A stretch of DNA of 42,779 nucleotides from Parvibaculum sp036499025. Lineage in GTDB: Bacteria; Pseudomonadota; Alphaproteobacteria; Parvibaculales; Parvibaculaceae. The notes below the pieces were generated by a model. The model was not told the origin of the DNA. It saw only the letters and a list, made by a program, of their open reading frames with translations, and did no database searches. This document shows positions 7,764 to 14,821 of this stretch, piece after piece (position 1 is the first letter of the stretch; each line of letters starts with the position of its first letter). The DNA is taken from contig DASYEM010000087.1 in assembly GCA_036499025.1 (NCBI GenBank), positions 1 to 42,779 on the forward strand. The letters are read 5' to 3'. The translations under genes were made by a program, and so were the position numbers.

Positions 7764-8333
7764 ATGAGCGCGACCGGCCGACAGATTCCATTTCTCTCCT
7801 TCGTCTTCCCTCGACTTGATCGGGGGATCCATCTTTCCTTTGGAGAGCGGGAAAGAAGGTGGATGGCCCGGTCAAGCCGGGCCATGACGATCCTGTTTGT
7901 GGCGGCAATCACGATTGTCCTCGCCGCACCCGCCAACGCCGCGCCCATCGAGAAGACGCATTACGACGCGACCATGGCGGCGCTCTCCGATATCCAGACA
8001 TTGATGCTCGACACCATCGACGCGATCCACAAGGGCGTCAGCCCCGAGGAAGCGCGAACGCGCCTGCCGCATTTGCAAGAGCGCCTGCAATGGATGCGCG
8101 ACGTGAAAGTCGAAGCCGCCCGCGCCGACACCGCCGCGACGCTGCGCCAGATGAACGACGAGAACCGCCGCGCCCGCTGCATCGTCATGCGCTCAGGGCT
8201 TATGGACGAACGCTTTCAGGACATCCTGGTCGATGTGACGCTGAAAGCGCGCGGCGTGGCCGATGCCGAACTTCTGCCGCTGGAGCGAAAGCCGGTGGAG
8301 TATTTCAGCTTGCCGAGCAGCTGCTCACGCTGA
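7764..8333 (+). CDS. Small exported protein of unknown function, palindromic repeat in 5' end
   Basis: From ATG 7764, after a strong GAGGGAGGGG ribosome-binding site, the frame codes 189 residues. About residues 14-40 are encoded by a dispersed palindromic repeat that includes the REP-like hairpin at 7863-7885. A signal peptide (MTILFVAAITIVLAAPANA) then begins at ATG 7884, residue 41, and leads to a mature part of about 130 residues, helical and rich in Arg, Glu and Asp. Either the repeat inserted between the original start and the signal peptide, or translation now starts at 7884 (149 residues). The mature part has one cysteine pair (in RRARCIV and SSCSR) and no motif I recognise. The location is probably periplasmic. 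Confidence 0.65.
   Translation: MSATGRQIPFLSFVFPRLDRGIHLSFGERERRWMARSSRAMTILFVAAITIVLAAPANAAPIEKTHYDATMAALSDIQTLMLDTIDAIHKGVSPEEARTRLPHLQERLQWMRDVKVEAARADTAATLRQMNDENRRARCIVMRSGLMDERFQDILVDVTLKARGVADAELLPLERKPVEYFSLPSSCSR
7807..7887. repeat. Dispersed palindromic repeat inside a coding sequence
   Basis: This stretch has the look of a dispersed alphaproteobacterial palindromic element: CTTGATCGGGGGATCCATC at the left and a 23-nt hairpin, ATGGCCCGG-TCAAG-CCGGGCCAT, at 7863-7885 on the right. The same hairpin recurs at 8909-8931, 9730-9752 and 9975-9997. It keeps the reading frame of the surrounding gene. Confidence 0.6.
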
Positions 8334-8782
8334 GGTGAACGAAGACCCCTTCCTTTGTTCCCCTCCCCCCTTGAGGGGGAGGCGGGAACGCGGAACGCGT
8401 TCCGGGAGGGGGGTCCGCTTCGCAAGAATCTTTTCTTCTCAAGAGTACCCCCCACCCAACCCTCCCCCTCAAGGGGGGAGGGCTATGAAGGTCAAACACG
8501 AACAACCCGCAAGGCCCTTGCCTTCGGAGGTTTGCACTCGAAACAGGCGATCCCTTCAAAAGAAGGATGCGCGGAGCGGCGGCGACGCCGCGTATGTTTT
8601 ATATTGCGGGTATTGCGTCCCTACCGACGCTCCGCGCGCAGCGATTTTTTACCACTCCAACCCTTCACCTGTGTACGCCGCTTTTATCGGCGGCGGCACC
8701 ACCGGGTCATATTGCCCGGCCCCACTGGTGGCTTCCCGGGACGTGCGGCTGGTAACCCGCACGGCGCAGGACGCTGCATTGA
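8334..8782. other. Gene-free, repeat-rich spacer
   Basis: No convincing gene. It holds the palindromic element at 8362-8481, then a stretch with a 10-bp inverted repeat GCGCGGAGCG (8569-8578) and CGCTCCGCGC (8628-8637), and GC-rich sequence running into the first direct repeat at 8783. Short open frames here are low-complexity or Pro/Arg-rich and sit in repeats. The 8640-8780 part resembles dispersed repeat DNA I have seen in other alphaproteobacteria, but I cannot verify this here. Confidence 0.6.
8362..8481. repeat. MITE-like palindromic element with 21-bp terminal inverted repeats
   Basis: The 21 bases at 8362-8382 (CCTCCCCCCTTGAGG...) are the exact reverse complement of 8461-8481. Each end is itself nearly palindromic. 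A perfect 12-bp palindrome, GGAACGCGTTCC, lies at 8392-8403. The total is 120 bp with no coding capacity. It resembles the abundant non-coding repeats that produce spurious PPPLRGRVG-type peptides in Rhizobiales annotation. Confidence 0.75.
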
Positions 8783-8946
8783 CCCTCTCCACGCATTCGG
8801 CCAGTCCGGACGCGCCCTTCGCGGAGCGAGACAGGAGGAATATGGGGTGTGCGGAGGGAGGGGGGATAAGAATTCGAAGATTTTCTTCTATGGCTTTTTT
8901 CTTCCGTCATGGTCCGGCTTGACCGGGCCATCTACGTCTTTACTGT
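8783..8946. repeat. Direct repeat copy 1 flanking toxin-antitoxin genes
   Basis: About 164 bp, nearly identical to 9607-9767 in the same orientation. Both begin CCCTCTCCACGCATTC, share the block with GCGGAGCGAGACAG and AAGATTTTCTTCTA, and end with a REP-like hairpin (8909-8931 in this copy). Differences are scattered substitutions and a few single-base indels. It ends 28 bases before the toxin ATG and includes TTGACC at 8919-8924, which could serve as a -35 element. Confidence 0.9.
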
Positions 8947-8949
8947 CCA

Positions 8950-8965
8950 ATAACATATATGTTAT
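8950..8965. promoter_or_regulatory. Probable operator of the toxin-antitoxin operon (perfect palindrome)
   Basis: ATAACATATATGTTAT is a perfect 16-bp palindrome, strikingly AT-rich in a GC-rich genome, 9 bases before the toxin start. Toxin-antitoxin operons of the XRE class are usually autoregulated by antitoxin binding such a site; here that is inferred from position. Confidence 0.65.
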
Positions 8966-8974
8966 ATACGTACA

Positions 8975-9298
8975 ATGTTATGGACGATCAAATTCGCAGG
9001 CAAGCGGGTCGAGAAGGAATTCGCGAAGCTGAAGCCGAGCCTCCAAGGTGCGCTCGTCGAATTGTTGGATACGGTTCAGCAATTTGGACCGCAACGGCTT
9101 GAAGCGGATGAGCGCAAGCATATTCGCGGAAAGATATGGGAGTTCCGCGTTTCCGGCCCGGACGGGATCGCCCGCGCGCTGCATGCAAGCCTCTCAGGCG
9201 AAATGTTGCTGGTGCTGCATATCTTCGAGAAGAAAACTCAGAAGACGCCAGACGACGCGATCAGATTGGCCGAGAAAAGATTGAAGGAGTATGAGTGA
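8975..9298 (+). CDS. RelE/HigB-superfamily toxin (Gp49-like)
   Basis: Toxin of a type II toxin-antitoxin pair, 107 residues, the usual size for the phage-derived Gp49/HigB-like group (Pfam PF05973 type). The pattern is typical: MLWTIKFAGKRVEKEFAKL, then KHIRGKIWEFRVSGPDGIARALH, then LVLHIFEKKTQKTPDDAIRLAEKR. Family members cut mRNA at the ribosome; the basic residues and the FEKKTQKTP stretch fit that fold. It precedes its antitoxin, the HigBA gene order. The leader is very short, without a clear Shine-Dalgarno, so translation may be low. Operon 8975-9603 is preceded by a palindrome and bracketed by direct repeats. Confidence 0.9.
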   Translation: MLWTIKFAGKRVEKEFAKLKPSLQGALVELLDTVQQFGPQRLEADERKHIRGKIWEFRVSGPDGIARALHASLSGEMLLVLHIFEKKTQKTPDDAIRLAEKRLKEYE

Positions 9299-9603
9299 TG
9301 ACGAAGCGCAAGGACATGATCGACTTCAAGGATGTGAAGGCGCGGGCGATGAAAAAGCCCGAAGTTCACGCGGGCTTCGTACGGGCGCGCGCCATGCGTA
9401 TCGCGGCCGAGGCGGTGCAGCAGGTGCGCGCGAAGAAGAAACTCAGCCAGTCCGAAGTCGCCGCCGCCATGGGCAAACCCCAATCCCTCGTCGCCCGCAT
9501 CGAAAGCGCGCGGGCGAATACGACTGTCGAAACGCTTTATGAGATCGCCGAAGCGACGGGGACGAAGCTCGTCATCAAATTCGCGAGGGAGACGGGCCGC
9601 TGA
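9298..9603 (+). CDS. XRE-family antitoxin (helix-turn-helix)
   Basis: Antitoxin partner of the upstream toxin, 101 residues. A Cro/C1-type helix-turn-helix lies in the C-terminal half: LSQSEVAAAMGKPQSLVARIES with recognition helix around QSLVARIE, followed by TTVETLYEIAEATG. It would neutralise the toxin and repress the operon by binding DNA, probably at the 8950-8965 palindrome. I chose ATG 9298, which shares one base with the toxin stop (TGATG) and has AAGGAG eight bases upstream; GTG 9295 is also possible. The second direct repeat starts four bases after the stop codon. Confidence 0.9.
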   Translation: MTKRKDMIDFKDVKARAMKKPEVHAGFVRARAMRIAAEAVQQVRAKKKLSQSEVAAAMGKPQSLVARIESARANTTVETLYEIAEATGTKLVIKFARETGR

Positions 9604-9606
9604 AGT

Positions 9607-9767
9607 CCCTCTCCACGCATTCCGCCAGTGCGGACGCGTCCTTCGCGGAGCGAGACAGAGGAATATGGGGTGCGCGGAGGGAGGGGATAAGAACTCGAAG
9701 ATTTTCTTCTACGGCTTTTTTCTTCCGTCATGGCCCGGCTTGACCGGGCCATCCACGTCTTCATTGT
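9607..9767. repeat. Direct repeat copy 2 flanking toxin-antitoxin genes
   Basis: About 161 bp, same orientation and nearly the same sequence as 8783-8946. Its REP-like hairpin ATGGCCCGG-CTTGA-CCGGGCCAT is at 9730-9752 and is perfect here. It starts immediately after the antitoxin stop codon. Confidence 0.9.
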
Positions 9768-9974
9768 AAAGGAGATGGACGGGAATGAACTTTTCAAGAC
9801 AGATTTGAGGTGGCAATTCGACAATGCGGTGCACGAAATTTTATCAACGTGCAGTCAAAGGGGTTGGCTATAAGCCGTCTATCTGTCTCCAGATACTCTC
9901 AATACGGGATTGCATGAGTAAACAAGCCTTGGTTGGTCATCTCGCGATTTTGGAAACAGTGCAGGAAGATGTGG

Positions 9975-9997
9975 ATGACCCGATCAAGTCGGGCCAT
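9975..9997. repeat. REP-like hairpin
   Basis: ATGACCCGA-TCAAG-TCGGGCCAT, a 9-bp stem with one mismatch and the same TCAAG loop as the copy at 7863-7885. The orientation is opposite to the two copies in the direct repeats, whose loop reads CTTGA. Confidence 0.65.
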
Positions 9998-10111
9998 GAC
10001 GGGTGGAGAGAGCGAGCAAATCGCACAGACCTCTCCCCTTGCCTTCCCCTACGCCCTATGGCACTTTTCGCCCCCTACTGACATTCCTGAAAGCCATCTG
10101 GAGCGCGCGCC

Positions 10112-11962
10112 ATGCCGAGCTACAAAGCCCCGGTCGAGGATTTTCTGTTTCTGTTTCATGAGCTTCTCGGCATCGAGAAGCGGACCGATTTGCCGGGCTT
10201 TGCGGAGCTGACGCCGGATATGACGAGCGCGATCCTTGAGGGTGGCGCGAAGTTTTGCGAGGAGGTTTTGCAGCCTCTGAACCAGTCGGGCGACGAGGAA
10301 GGCTGCCATCTCGAAAACGGCGTCGTGCGCGTGCCCAAAGGTTTCAAGGAAGCCTTCAAGGCCTATGCCGACGGCGGCTGGAACAAGCTTGGCGTGGCCG
10401 AGGAACTCGGCGGCGCGAACCTGCCATCCGTCATCACTTTCGCTTTCTCTGAAATGGGTTCTTCGGCCAATCAGGCTTTCGCGATGTATCCGGGCCTCAG
10501 CGGCGCGGCGCTCGGCGCGCTCTGGGCGACGGGCGAGGACTGGATGCGCGAGCACGTGGCGACGCGCATGGCCAACGGCGACTGGACCGGCACCATGTGC
10601 CTGACCGAGCCGCATTGCGGCACCGACCTGAAGCTGATGAAGACGCGCGCGACGCAGCAGGCCGATGGCTCCTATCGTCTGTCGGGCACGAAGGTCTTCA
10701 TCTCGGGCGGCGACCACGACATGACCGACAACATCATTCACATGGTGATCGCAAAACTGCCGAACGAAGACGGAAAATATGTCGACGATCTGTCCACGGT
10801 CAATTTCTTCATGGTGCCGAAGATGCTGGTCGATGAGAAGACCGGCGAGATCACCGGGCCGAACGGCGTGTCGACCGGCGGCGTCGAAAAGAAAATGGGC
10901 ATCAAGGGCAACGCGACCTGCGTGCTGAACTTCGACAATGCGGTGGCCTATCACCTGAAAGGCCGCGCGCCCGAGAAGAAGGCCGAGGACGGCAAGGTTG
11001 TGAAGTCGAAATCGGCGGGCATGGCCGGCATGTTCGGCATGATGAACGGCGCGCGCATGGGCGTCGGCATTCAGGGCATCGCGGCGGGCGAAGTCGCCTA
11101 TCAGAACGGCGTCGCCTATGCGACCGAACGCCTTGCGGGCCGCTCGCTGACCGGCCCGAAAAACCCGGACGGCCCGGCCGATCCGATCATCGTCTTCCCC
11201 GATGTGCGGCGGCTGCTCATCGCCTCGCGCTCCTTCGTCGAAGGCGCCCGCGCGCTGGCCATGTATGTCTCCTTCCTCTTCTCGGTTTCGCGTTCGAGCG
11301 CCGACGCGAAGGAACGCGAAGAGGCCGAAGACCTGAGCCAGCTCTTCACGCCGGTCATCAAGGCCTATTTCACCGACAAGGGCTTTGAAGCGGCCAACGC
11401 TTCGATGCAGGTCTTCGGCGGCCACGGCTATATCCGCGACAACGGCATGGAACAGTTCGTGCGCGATGCGCGCATCAACCAGGTCTATGAAGGCGCGAAT
11501 GGCATTCAGGCGCTCGACCTCGTGGCGCGCAAGATGACGTCAAAGGGCGGCCGCGCCACCCTTACATTCTTTGCCAAGCTCGAAGCCTTCATCAAGGAAA
11601 ACGAGGGCGACGCCGAGATGGCTCCCTTCGTCGGGCCGCTGAAGACGGGCTATGCGCGCCTCGGCGAAGCGGCGGGCTGGCTGATGCAGAACGCGCCGAA
11701 GAATTACGACAATGCGGGCGCAGCCTCCTACGACATCCTCAACATCTTCGGCACCGTGACGCTCGCCTGGATGTGGGCGCAGATGGCCAAGGTCTCGCTC
11801 GCCAAGCTCAAGGCCGGCACCGGCAACCCGGAATTCTACAAGCGCAAGCTGACGCTCGCCAGATATTGGGCCGAGCGCGAAGTGCCGCTGACGGCGGGCT
11901 GGCTCGAACGCGCCAAGGCGGGCTCAGACGGGCTAATGGAACTCGACGTCGCGAATTTCTGA
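10112..11962 (+). CDS. Acyl-CoA dehydrogenase, long form (DmdC-like family)
   Basis: FAD-dependent acyl-CoA dehydrogenase of 616 residues. That is about 200 longer than short- and medium-chain enzymes and matches the family with an extra N-terminal segment and a C-terminal extension, which includes methylmercaptopropionyl-CoA dehydrogenase DmdC. MCLTEPHCGTDL and KVFISGGDHDM are FAD and substrate loop motifs. QVFGGHGYIRDNGMEQFVRDARINQVYEG is cut here for length only; Glu of its final YEG (about residue 460) is the expected catalytic base. It would introduce the alpha-beta double bond in beta-oxidation and pass electrons to ETF. The substrate is undetermined. ATG 10112 follows CTGGAGC. It is a single-gene unit ending in a strong terminator. 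Confidence 0.92.
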   Translation: MPSYKAPVEDFLFLFHELLGIEKRTDLPGFAELTPDMTSAILEGGAKFCEEVLQPLNQSGDEEGCHLENGVVRVPKGFKEAFKAYADGGWNKLGVAEELGGANLPSVITFAFSEMGSSANQAFAMYPGLSGAALGALWATGEDWMREHVATRMANGDWTGTMCLTEPHCGTDLKLMKTRATQQADGSYRLSGTKVFISGGDHDMTDNIIHMVIAKLPNEDGKYVDDLSTVNFFMVPKMLVDEKTGEITGPNGVSTGGVEKKMGIKGNATCVLNFDNAVAYHLKGRAPEKKAEDGKVVKSKSAGMAGMFGMMNGARMGVGIQGIAAGEVAYQNGVAYATERLAGRSLTGPKNPDGPADPIIVFPDVRRLLIASRSFVEGARALAMYVSFLFSVSRSSADAKEREEAEDLSQLFTPVIKAYFTDKGFEAANASMQVFGGHGYIRDNGMEQFVRDARINQVYEGANGIQALDLVARKMTSKGGRATLTFFAKLEAFIKENEGDAEMAPFVGPLKTGYARLGEAAGWLMQNAPKNYDNAGAASYDILNIFGTVTLAWMWAQMAKVSLAKLKAGTGNPEFYKRKLTLARYWAEREVPLTAGWLERAKAGSDGLMELDVANF

Positions 11963-11978
11963 AGCGGCTTCAAATGAG

Positions 11979-12013
11979 ACAAAGGGCGTCCCTCGCGGGG
12001 CGCCCTTTTTGTT
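11979..12013 (+). terminator. Rho-independent terminator
   Basis: AAAGGGCG at 11981-11988 pairs with CGCCCTTT at 12001-12008, and the stem continues inward for four more pairs to the TCGC tetraloop at 11993-11996. A T-run (TTTTTG) follows. It ends the acyl-CoA dehydrogenase transcript. Confidence 0.9.
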
Positions 12014-12073
12014 TGATCTATCCTCCGCCATGCGTTCGCGGCAGAATGGCGCTTCATTTCAGAGGCCGCACCA

Positions 12074-13930
12074 GTGACCGCTCTTCCGCTTCCGCCACCG
12101 CATGAAGGCGCCGCCCTTCTCGCGCCCATCATCTTTCTGGGCGCCGCGGTCATTGCCGTGCCGATTTTCCGCAAGCTGAAGCTCGGCTCGGTGGTCGGCT
12201 ATCTGGCGGCGGGCATCGTCATCGGCCCGACGGGCCTCGGGCTTTTCAGCGACGCGAATGCCGTGTTGACGCTGGCCGAACTCGGCATCGTGATGCTGCT
12301 TTTCATCATCGGGCTGGAACTGAAGCCCTCGCGCCTCTGGTCGATGCGGCAGGATATTTTCGGCTTCGGCCTCGCCCAGATCATCCTTTGCGGCGCGGTG
12401 CTGGGCGGCATCGTCTTTTTCGCGGGCGTCAGCTGGCGCACCGCCATCGTCGCGGGCGCGGGCCTTGCGCTGTCTTCCACCGCCTTCGCCGTGCCGTTGA
12501 TGGAGGAACGCAGCGAGCTGACGCAGCCCTATGGCCAGCGCGCCTTCGCGATTCTGCTGATGCAGGATCTCGCCATCGTGCCGCTTCTGGCGCTTGTCGC
12601 CCTGCTCGCACCCGGCGAACATGCGCCGACCGGCGGCTGGACGCAGACGCTCGGCATTCTCGCCGCCGTCGCCGCCGTGGTCCTCTCGGCGCGCTTCCTG
12701 CTCAATCCGCTCTTTCGCATTCTCGCCAATGCGCAAGCCCATGAAATCATGACGGCGGCGGCGCTGCTCGTCGTACTGGGCGCGGCCTTCATCATGCAGG
12801 CTGCCGGGCTTTCGATGGCGATGGGCGCTTTTCTCGCCGGTGTCCTGCTCGCGGAATCGAGCTTCCGCCATGAACTCGAAGCCGACATCGAACCCTTTCG
12901 CGGGCTGCTGCTCGGCCTTTTCTTCATCGCCATCGGCATGGGCATCGACCTCAAGCTCGTGGTCGCCAACGCGCCGCTGATCGCCTGCGCCGTCCTCATC
13001 CTGATGACGGTAAAGAGCGCCATCATCTATGGCATCTCGCGCATGTCGGGCTCGGCCCATGCCGATGCGGTCAGGATCGCCGGCGTGCTGGCGCAAGGCG
13101 GCGAATTCGCCTTCGTGCTTTTCGGCGCGGCGGCGACGGCGGGCATCATGTCGCCGCTGAATTCAAACCTGCTGATCGCCACCGTCACCGTGTCGCTGGC
13201 GCTGACGCCGCTCGCTTTCGCCATCGCCAATCGCCTCGCCGAACGCAAGACGACGGCCGAGATCATGGAAATGGATTTCTCCGACGCCAAGGGCAAGGTC
13301 GTCATCATCGGCTTTGGACGCTTCGGGCAGGTCGTCGCGCAATTCCTGCTGTCGCAAGGCATCGAAGTGACGGCCATCGAACATGACGTCGAGCAGATCC
13401 GCGCCGCCTCGCGTTTCGGCTTTCGCGTCTATTACGGTGACGGCACGCGGCTCGACGTGCTGCGCGCGGCGGGCGCCGCCGACGCCTCGCTGATCGCGCT
13501 TTGCGTCGTCAAGAAGGACGTTTCGGCCAAGATCGTCGATCTCTCGCAGGCGCATTTCCCAATGGCGAAACTTTACGTGCGCTCCTATGACCGGCGGCAA
13601 TCGCTGGAGCTGCTGCGCAAGAACGTCGACTTCCAGATCCGCGAAACCTATGAGAGCGCCGTCGCTTTCGGCGTCGCCGCGCTCGAAGCGCTGGGCTTCA
13701 CGGCCGATCAGGCCAACGAGGTTGAAGAAGACATTCGCCGCCGCGATGCCGAGCGCATGGCCTTGCAGCTGGCCGAGGGCGAGATCACGGTCGGCAACAA
13801 CAATATGTTCACGCAAGCCGTCAATCCCGAACCTCTGGTCAGGCCCAAGCACATCGCCAAGGCGCTCAATCAGGAAGCCCGGGAAGCGACCAAAACCGAA
13901 GCGTCCGAGGACGCCGATGCACAGGTTTGA
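12074..13930 (+). CDS. CPA2-family cation/proton antiporter, KefB/KefC-like
   Basis: Inner-membrane monovalent cation:proton antiporter of 618 residues, probably a potassium efflux system. About twelve to thirteen hydrophobic helices fill residues 1-390, with family motifs VVGYLAAGIVIGPTGLGL, LFIIGLELKPSRLW and GAFLAGVLLAESSFRHEL. A TrkA-N/RCK domain follows from about residue 404 (KVVIIGFGRFGQVVAQFLL), with a GxGxxG nucleotide fold and later YGDGTRLDVLRAAGA. The start is GTG 12074. In E. coli, KefB and KefC are gated by glutathione and its adducts. The window is rich in GST-type genes, but a link is only speculative. No ancillary KefF/KefG-like oxidoreductase is adjacent. Confidence 0.93.
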   Translation: MTALPLPPPHEGAALLAPIIFLGAAVIAVPIFRKLKLGSVVGYLAAGIVIGPTGLGLFSDANAVLTLAELGIVMLLFIIGLELKPSRLWSMRQDIFGFGLAQIILCGAVLGGIVFFAGVSWRTAIVAGAGLALSSTAFAVPLMEERSELTQPYGQRAFAILLMQDLAIVPLLALVALLAPGEHAPTGGWTQTLGILAAVAAVVLSARFLLNPLFRILANAQAHEIMTAAALLVVLGAAFIMQAAGLSMAMGAFLAGVLLAESSFRHELEADIEPFRGLLLGLFFIAIGMGIDLKLVVANAPLIACAVLILMTVKSAIIYGISRMSGSAHADAVRIAGVLAQGGEFAFVLFGAAATAGIMSPLNSNLLIATVTVSLALTPLAFAIANRLAERKTTAEIMEMDFSDAKGKVVIIGFGRFGQVVAQFLLSQGIEVTAIEHDVEQIRAASRFGFRVYYGDGTRLDVLRAAGAADASLIALCVVKKDVSAKIVDLSQAHFPMAKLYVRSYDRRQSLELLRKNVDFQIRETYESAVAFGVAALEALGFTADQANEVEEDIRRRDAERMALQLAEGEITVGNNNMFTQAVNPEPLVRPKHIAKALNQEAREATKTEASEDADAQV

Positions 13931-13992
13931 GCCTTGTCCGGGGCCCCGCCTCCCGTGTTAGGGTCTGCCCAAACGAACACGGGGAAACGCAC

Positions 13993-14760
13993 ATGAAAAA
14001 TCTCTTCGACGTCAGCGGCAAGGTCGCGCTCGTCACCGGCGGCTCGCGCGGCATCGGCGAAATGATCGCCACGGGCTTCGTGGAAGCGGGCGTGAAAGTC
14101 TATATCTCGGCGCGCAAGACGCAGGTCTGCAACGAACTTGCCGAAGAACTGTCGAAGAAGGGCACCTGCATCTCGCTGCCTTTCGATCTTGGCACGATGG
14201 AAGGCGTCGAGGGCCTCGCCAAGGAACTCGCCAAACGCGAAGAGAAGCTCGACATCCTCGTCAATAATGCGGGCGCCGCCTGGGGCGAACCCATCGACGA
14301 GTATTCGGAGAGCGGCTGGGACAAGGTGATGAACATCAACCTGAAGGGTCCCTTCTTCGTCACGCAGAAGCTGCTGCCGCTGCTGCGCAAGGCGGCGACC
14401 TATGAAGACCCGTCGCGCGTTATCAACATTGCCTCCATCAACGGCATCGTCCCGCCCGAGCTTGAGACCTATGCCTATTCCTCGTCCAAGGCCGGCTGCA
14501 TCATGCTGACGCGCCATCTCGCGGGCCGTCTCGCAAAGGACAATATTCTGGTCAACGCCATCGCGCCCGGCCCCTTCCCGAGCCAGATGATGAAGGCGAC
14601 GCTCGAAACCTTCGGCGACATGATCAAGGAGGGCAATCCGCGCAAACGCATCGGCACGCCGGAGGACATTGCAGGCGTCGCGATTTTCCTCTCCTCGCGC
14701 GCATCGGCCTATACGACCGGCGCAACCATTCCCTGCGATGGCGGCGCGGCGGAAGTCTGA
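13993..14760 (+). CDS. Short-chain dehydrogenase/reductase
   Basis: NAD(P)-dependent SDR of 255 residues, classical type. The cofactor motif TGGSRGIGE is near residues 14-22, NNAGA follows near 90, and the catalytic Ser (IASINGI) and Tyr-Lys pair (YAYSSSKAG) are intact. The C-terminal end GATIPCDGGAAEV is the usual substrate-loop and tail pattern. The sequence is reminiscent of RhlG-like 3-oxoacyl reductases, but the substrate cannot be told. ATG 13993 has GGGGAAA just upstream; an in-frame ATG at 13927 would add sequence with no family resemblance. It lies 62 bp after the antiporter gene and may share its transcript. Confidence 0.9.
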   Translation: MKNLFDVSGKVALVTGGSRGIGEMIATGFVEAGVKVYISARKTQVCNELAEELSKKGTCISLPFDLGTMEGVEGLAKELAKREEKLDILVNNAGAAWGEPIDEYSESGWDKVMNINLKGPFFVTQKLLPLLRKAATYEDPSRVINIASINGIVPPELETYAYSSSKAGCIMLTRHLAGRLAKDNILVNAIAPGPFPSQMMKATLETFGDMIKEGNPRKRIGTPEDIAGVAIFLSSRASAYTTGATIPCDGGAAEV

Positions 14761-14821
14761 GCCGTCATCGAACCGACGCGAAGCTCCGCCATATTCAGGC
14801 GGTCATCGACGGAGAGACATC

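Larger units (their letters stand above)
9604..10111. other. Gene-free spacer after the toxin-antitoxin genes
   Basis: It holds direct repeat copy 2 (9607-9767), then about 190 bp of visibly lower GC (9770-9960), then another REP-like hairpin (9975-9997) and the leader of the acyl-CoA dehydrogenase gene. Short frames such as the 32-codon one at 9775 and an 85-codon one at 9824 show no family motif. The low-GC part may be a remnant of a decayed or imported gene. Confidence 0.55.

Noticed and set aside
8263..9032. Several overlapping frames across the spacer, with SPPPLRG-like peptides
   Set aside because: They are encoded by palindromic repeat DNA, not by genes.
9824..10081. 85-codon plus-strand frame
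   Set aside because: No ribosome-binding site or family motif, runs into a REP-like hairpin; may be a gene remnant but not an intact gene.
10049..11425. Long open frame of 458 codons on the minus strand
   Set aside because: Antisense shadow of the acyl-CoA dehydrogenase gene; the product is His/Arg/Ala-rich with no family motif, as expected from GC-rich codon shadows.
12059..13096. 345-codon minus-strand frame
   Set aside because: Antisense to the antiporter gene, full of charged low-complexity sequence, no ribosome-binding site and no motif.
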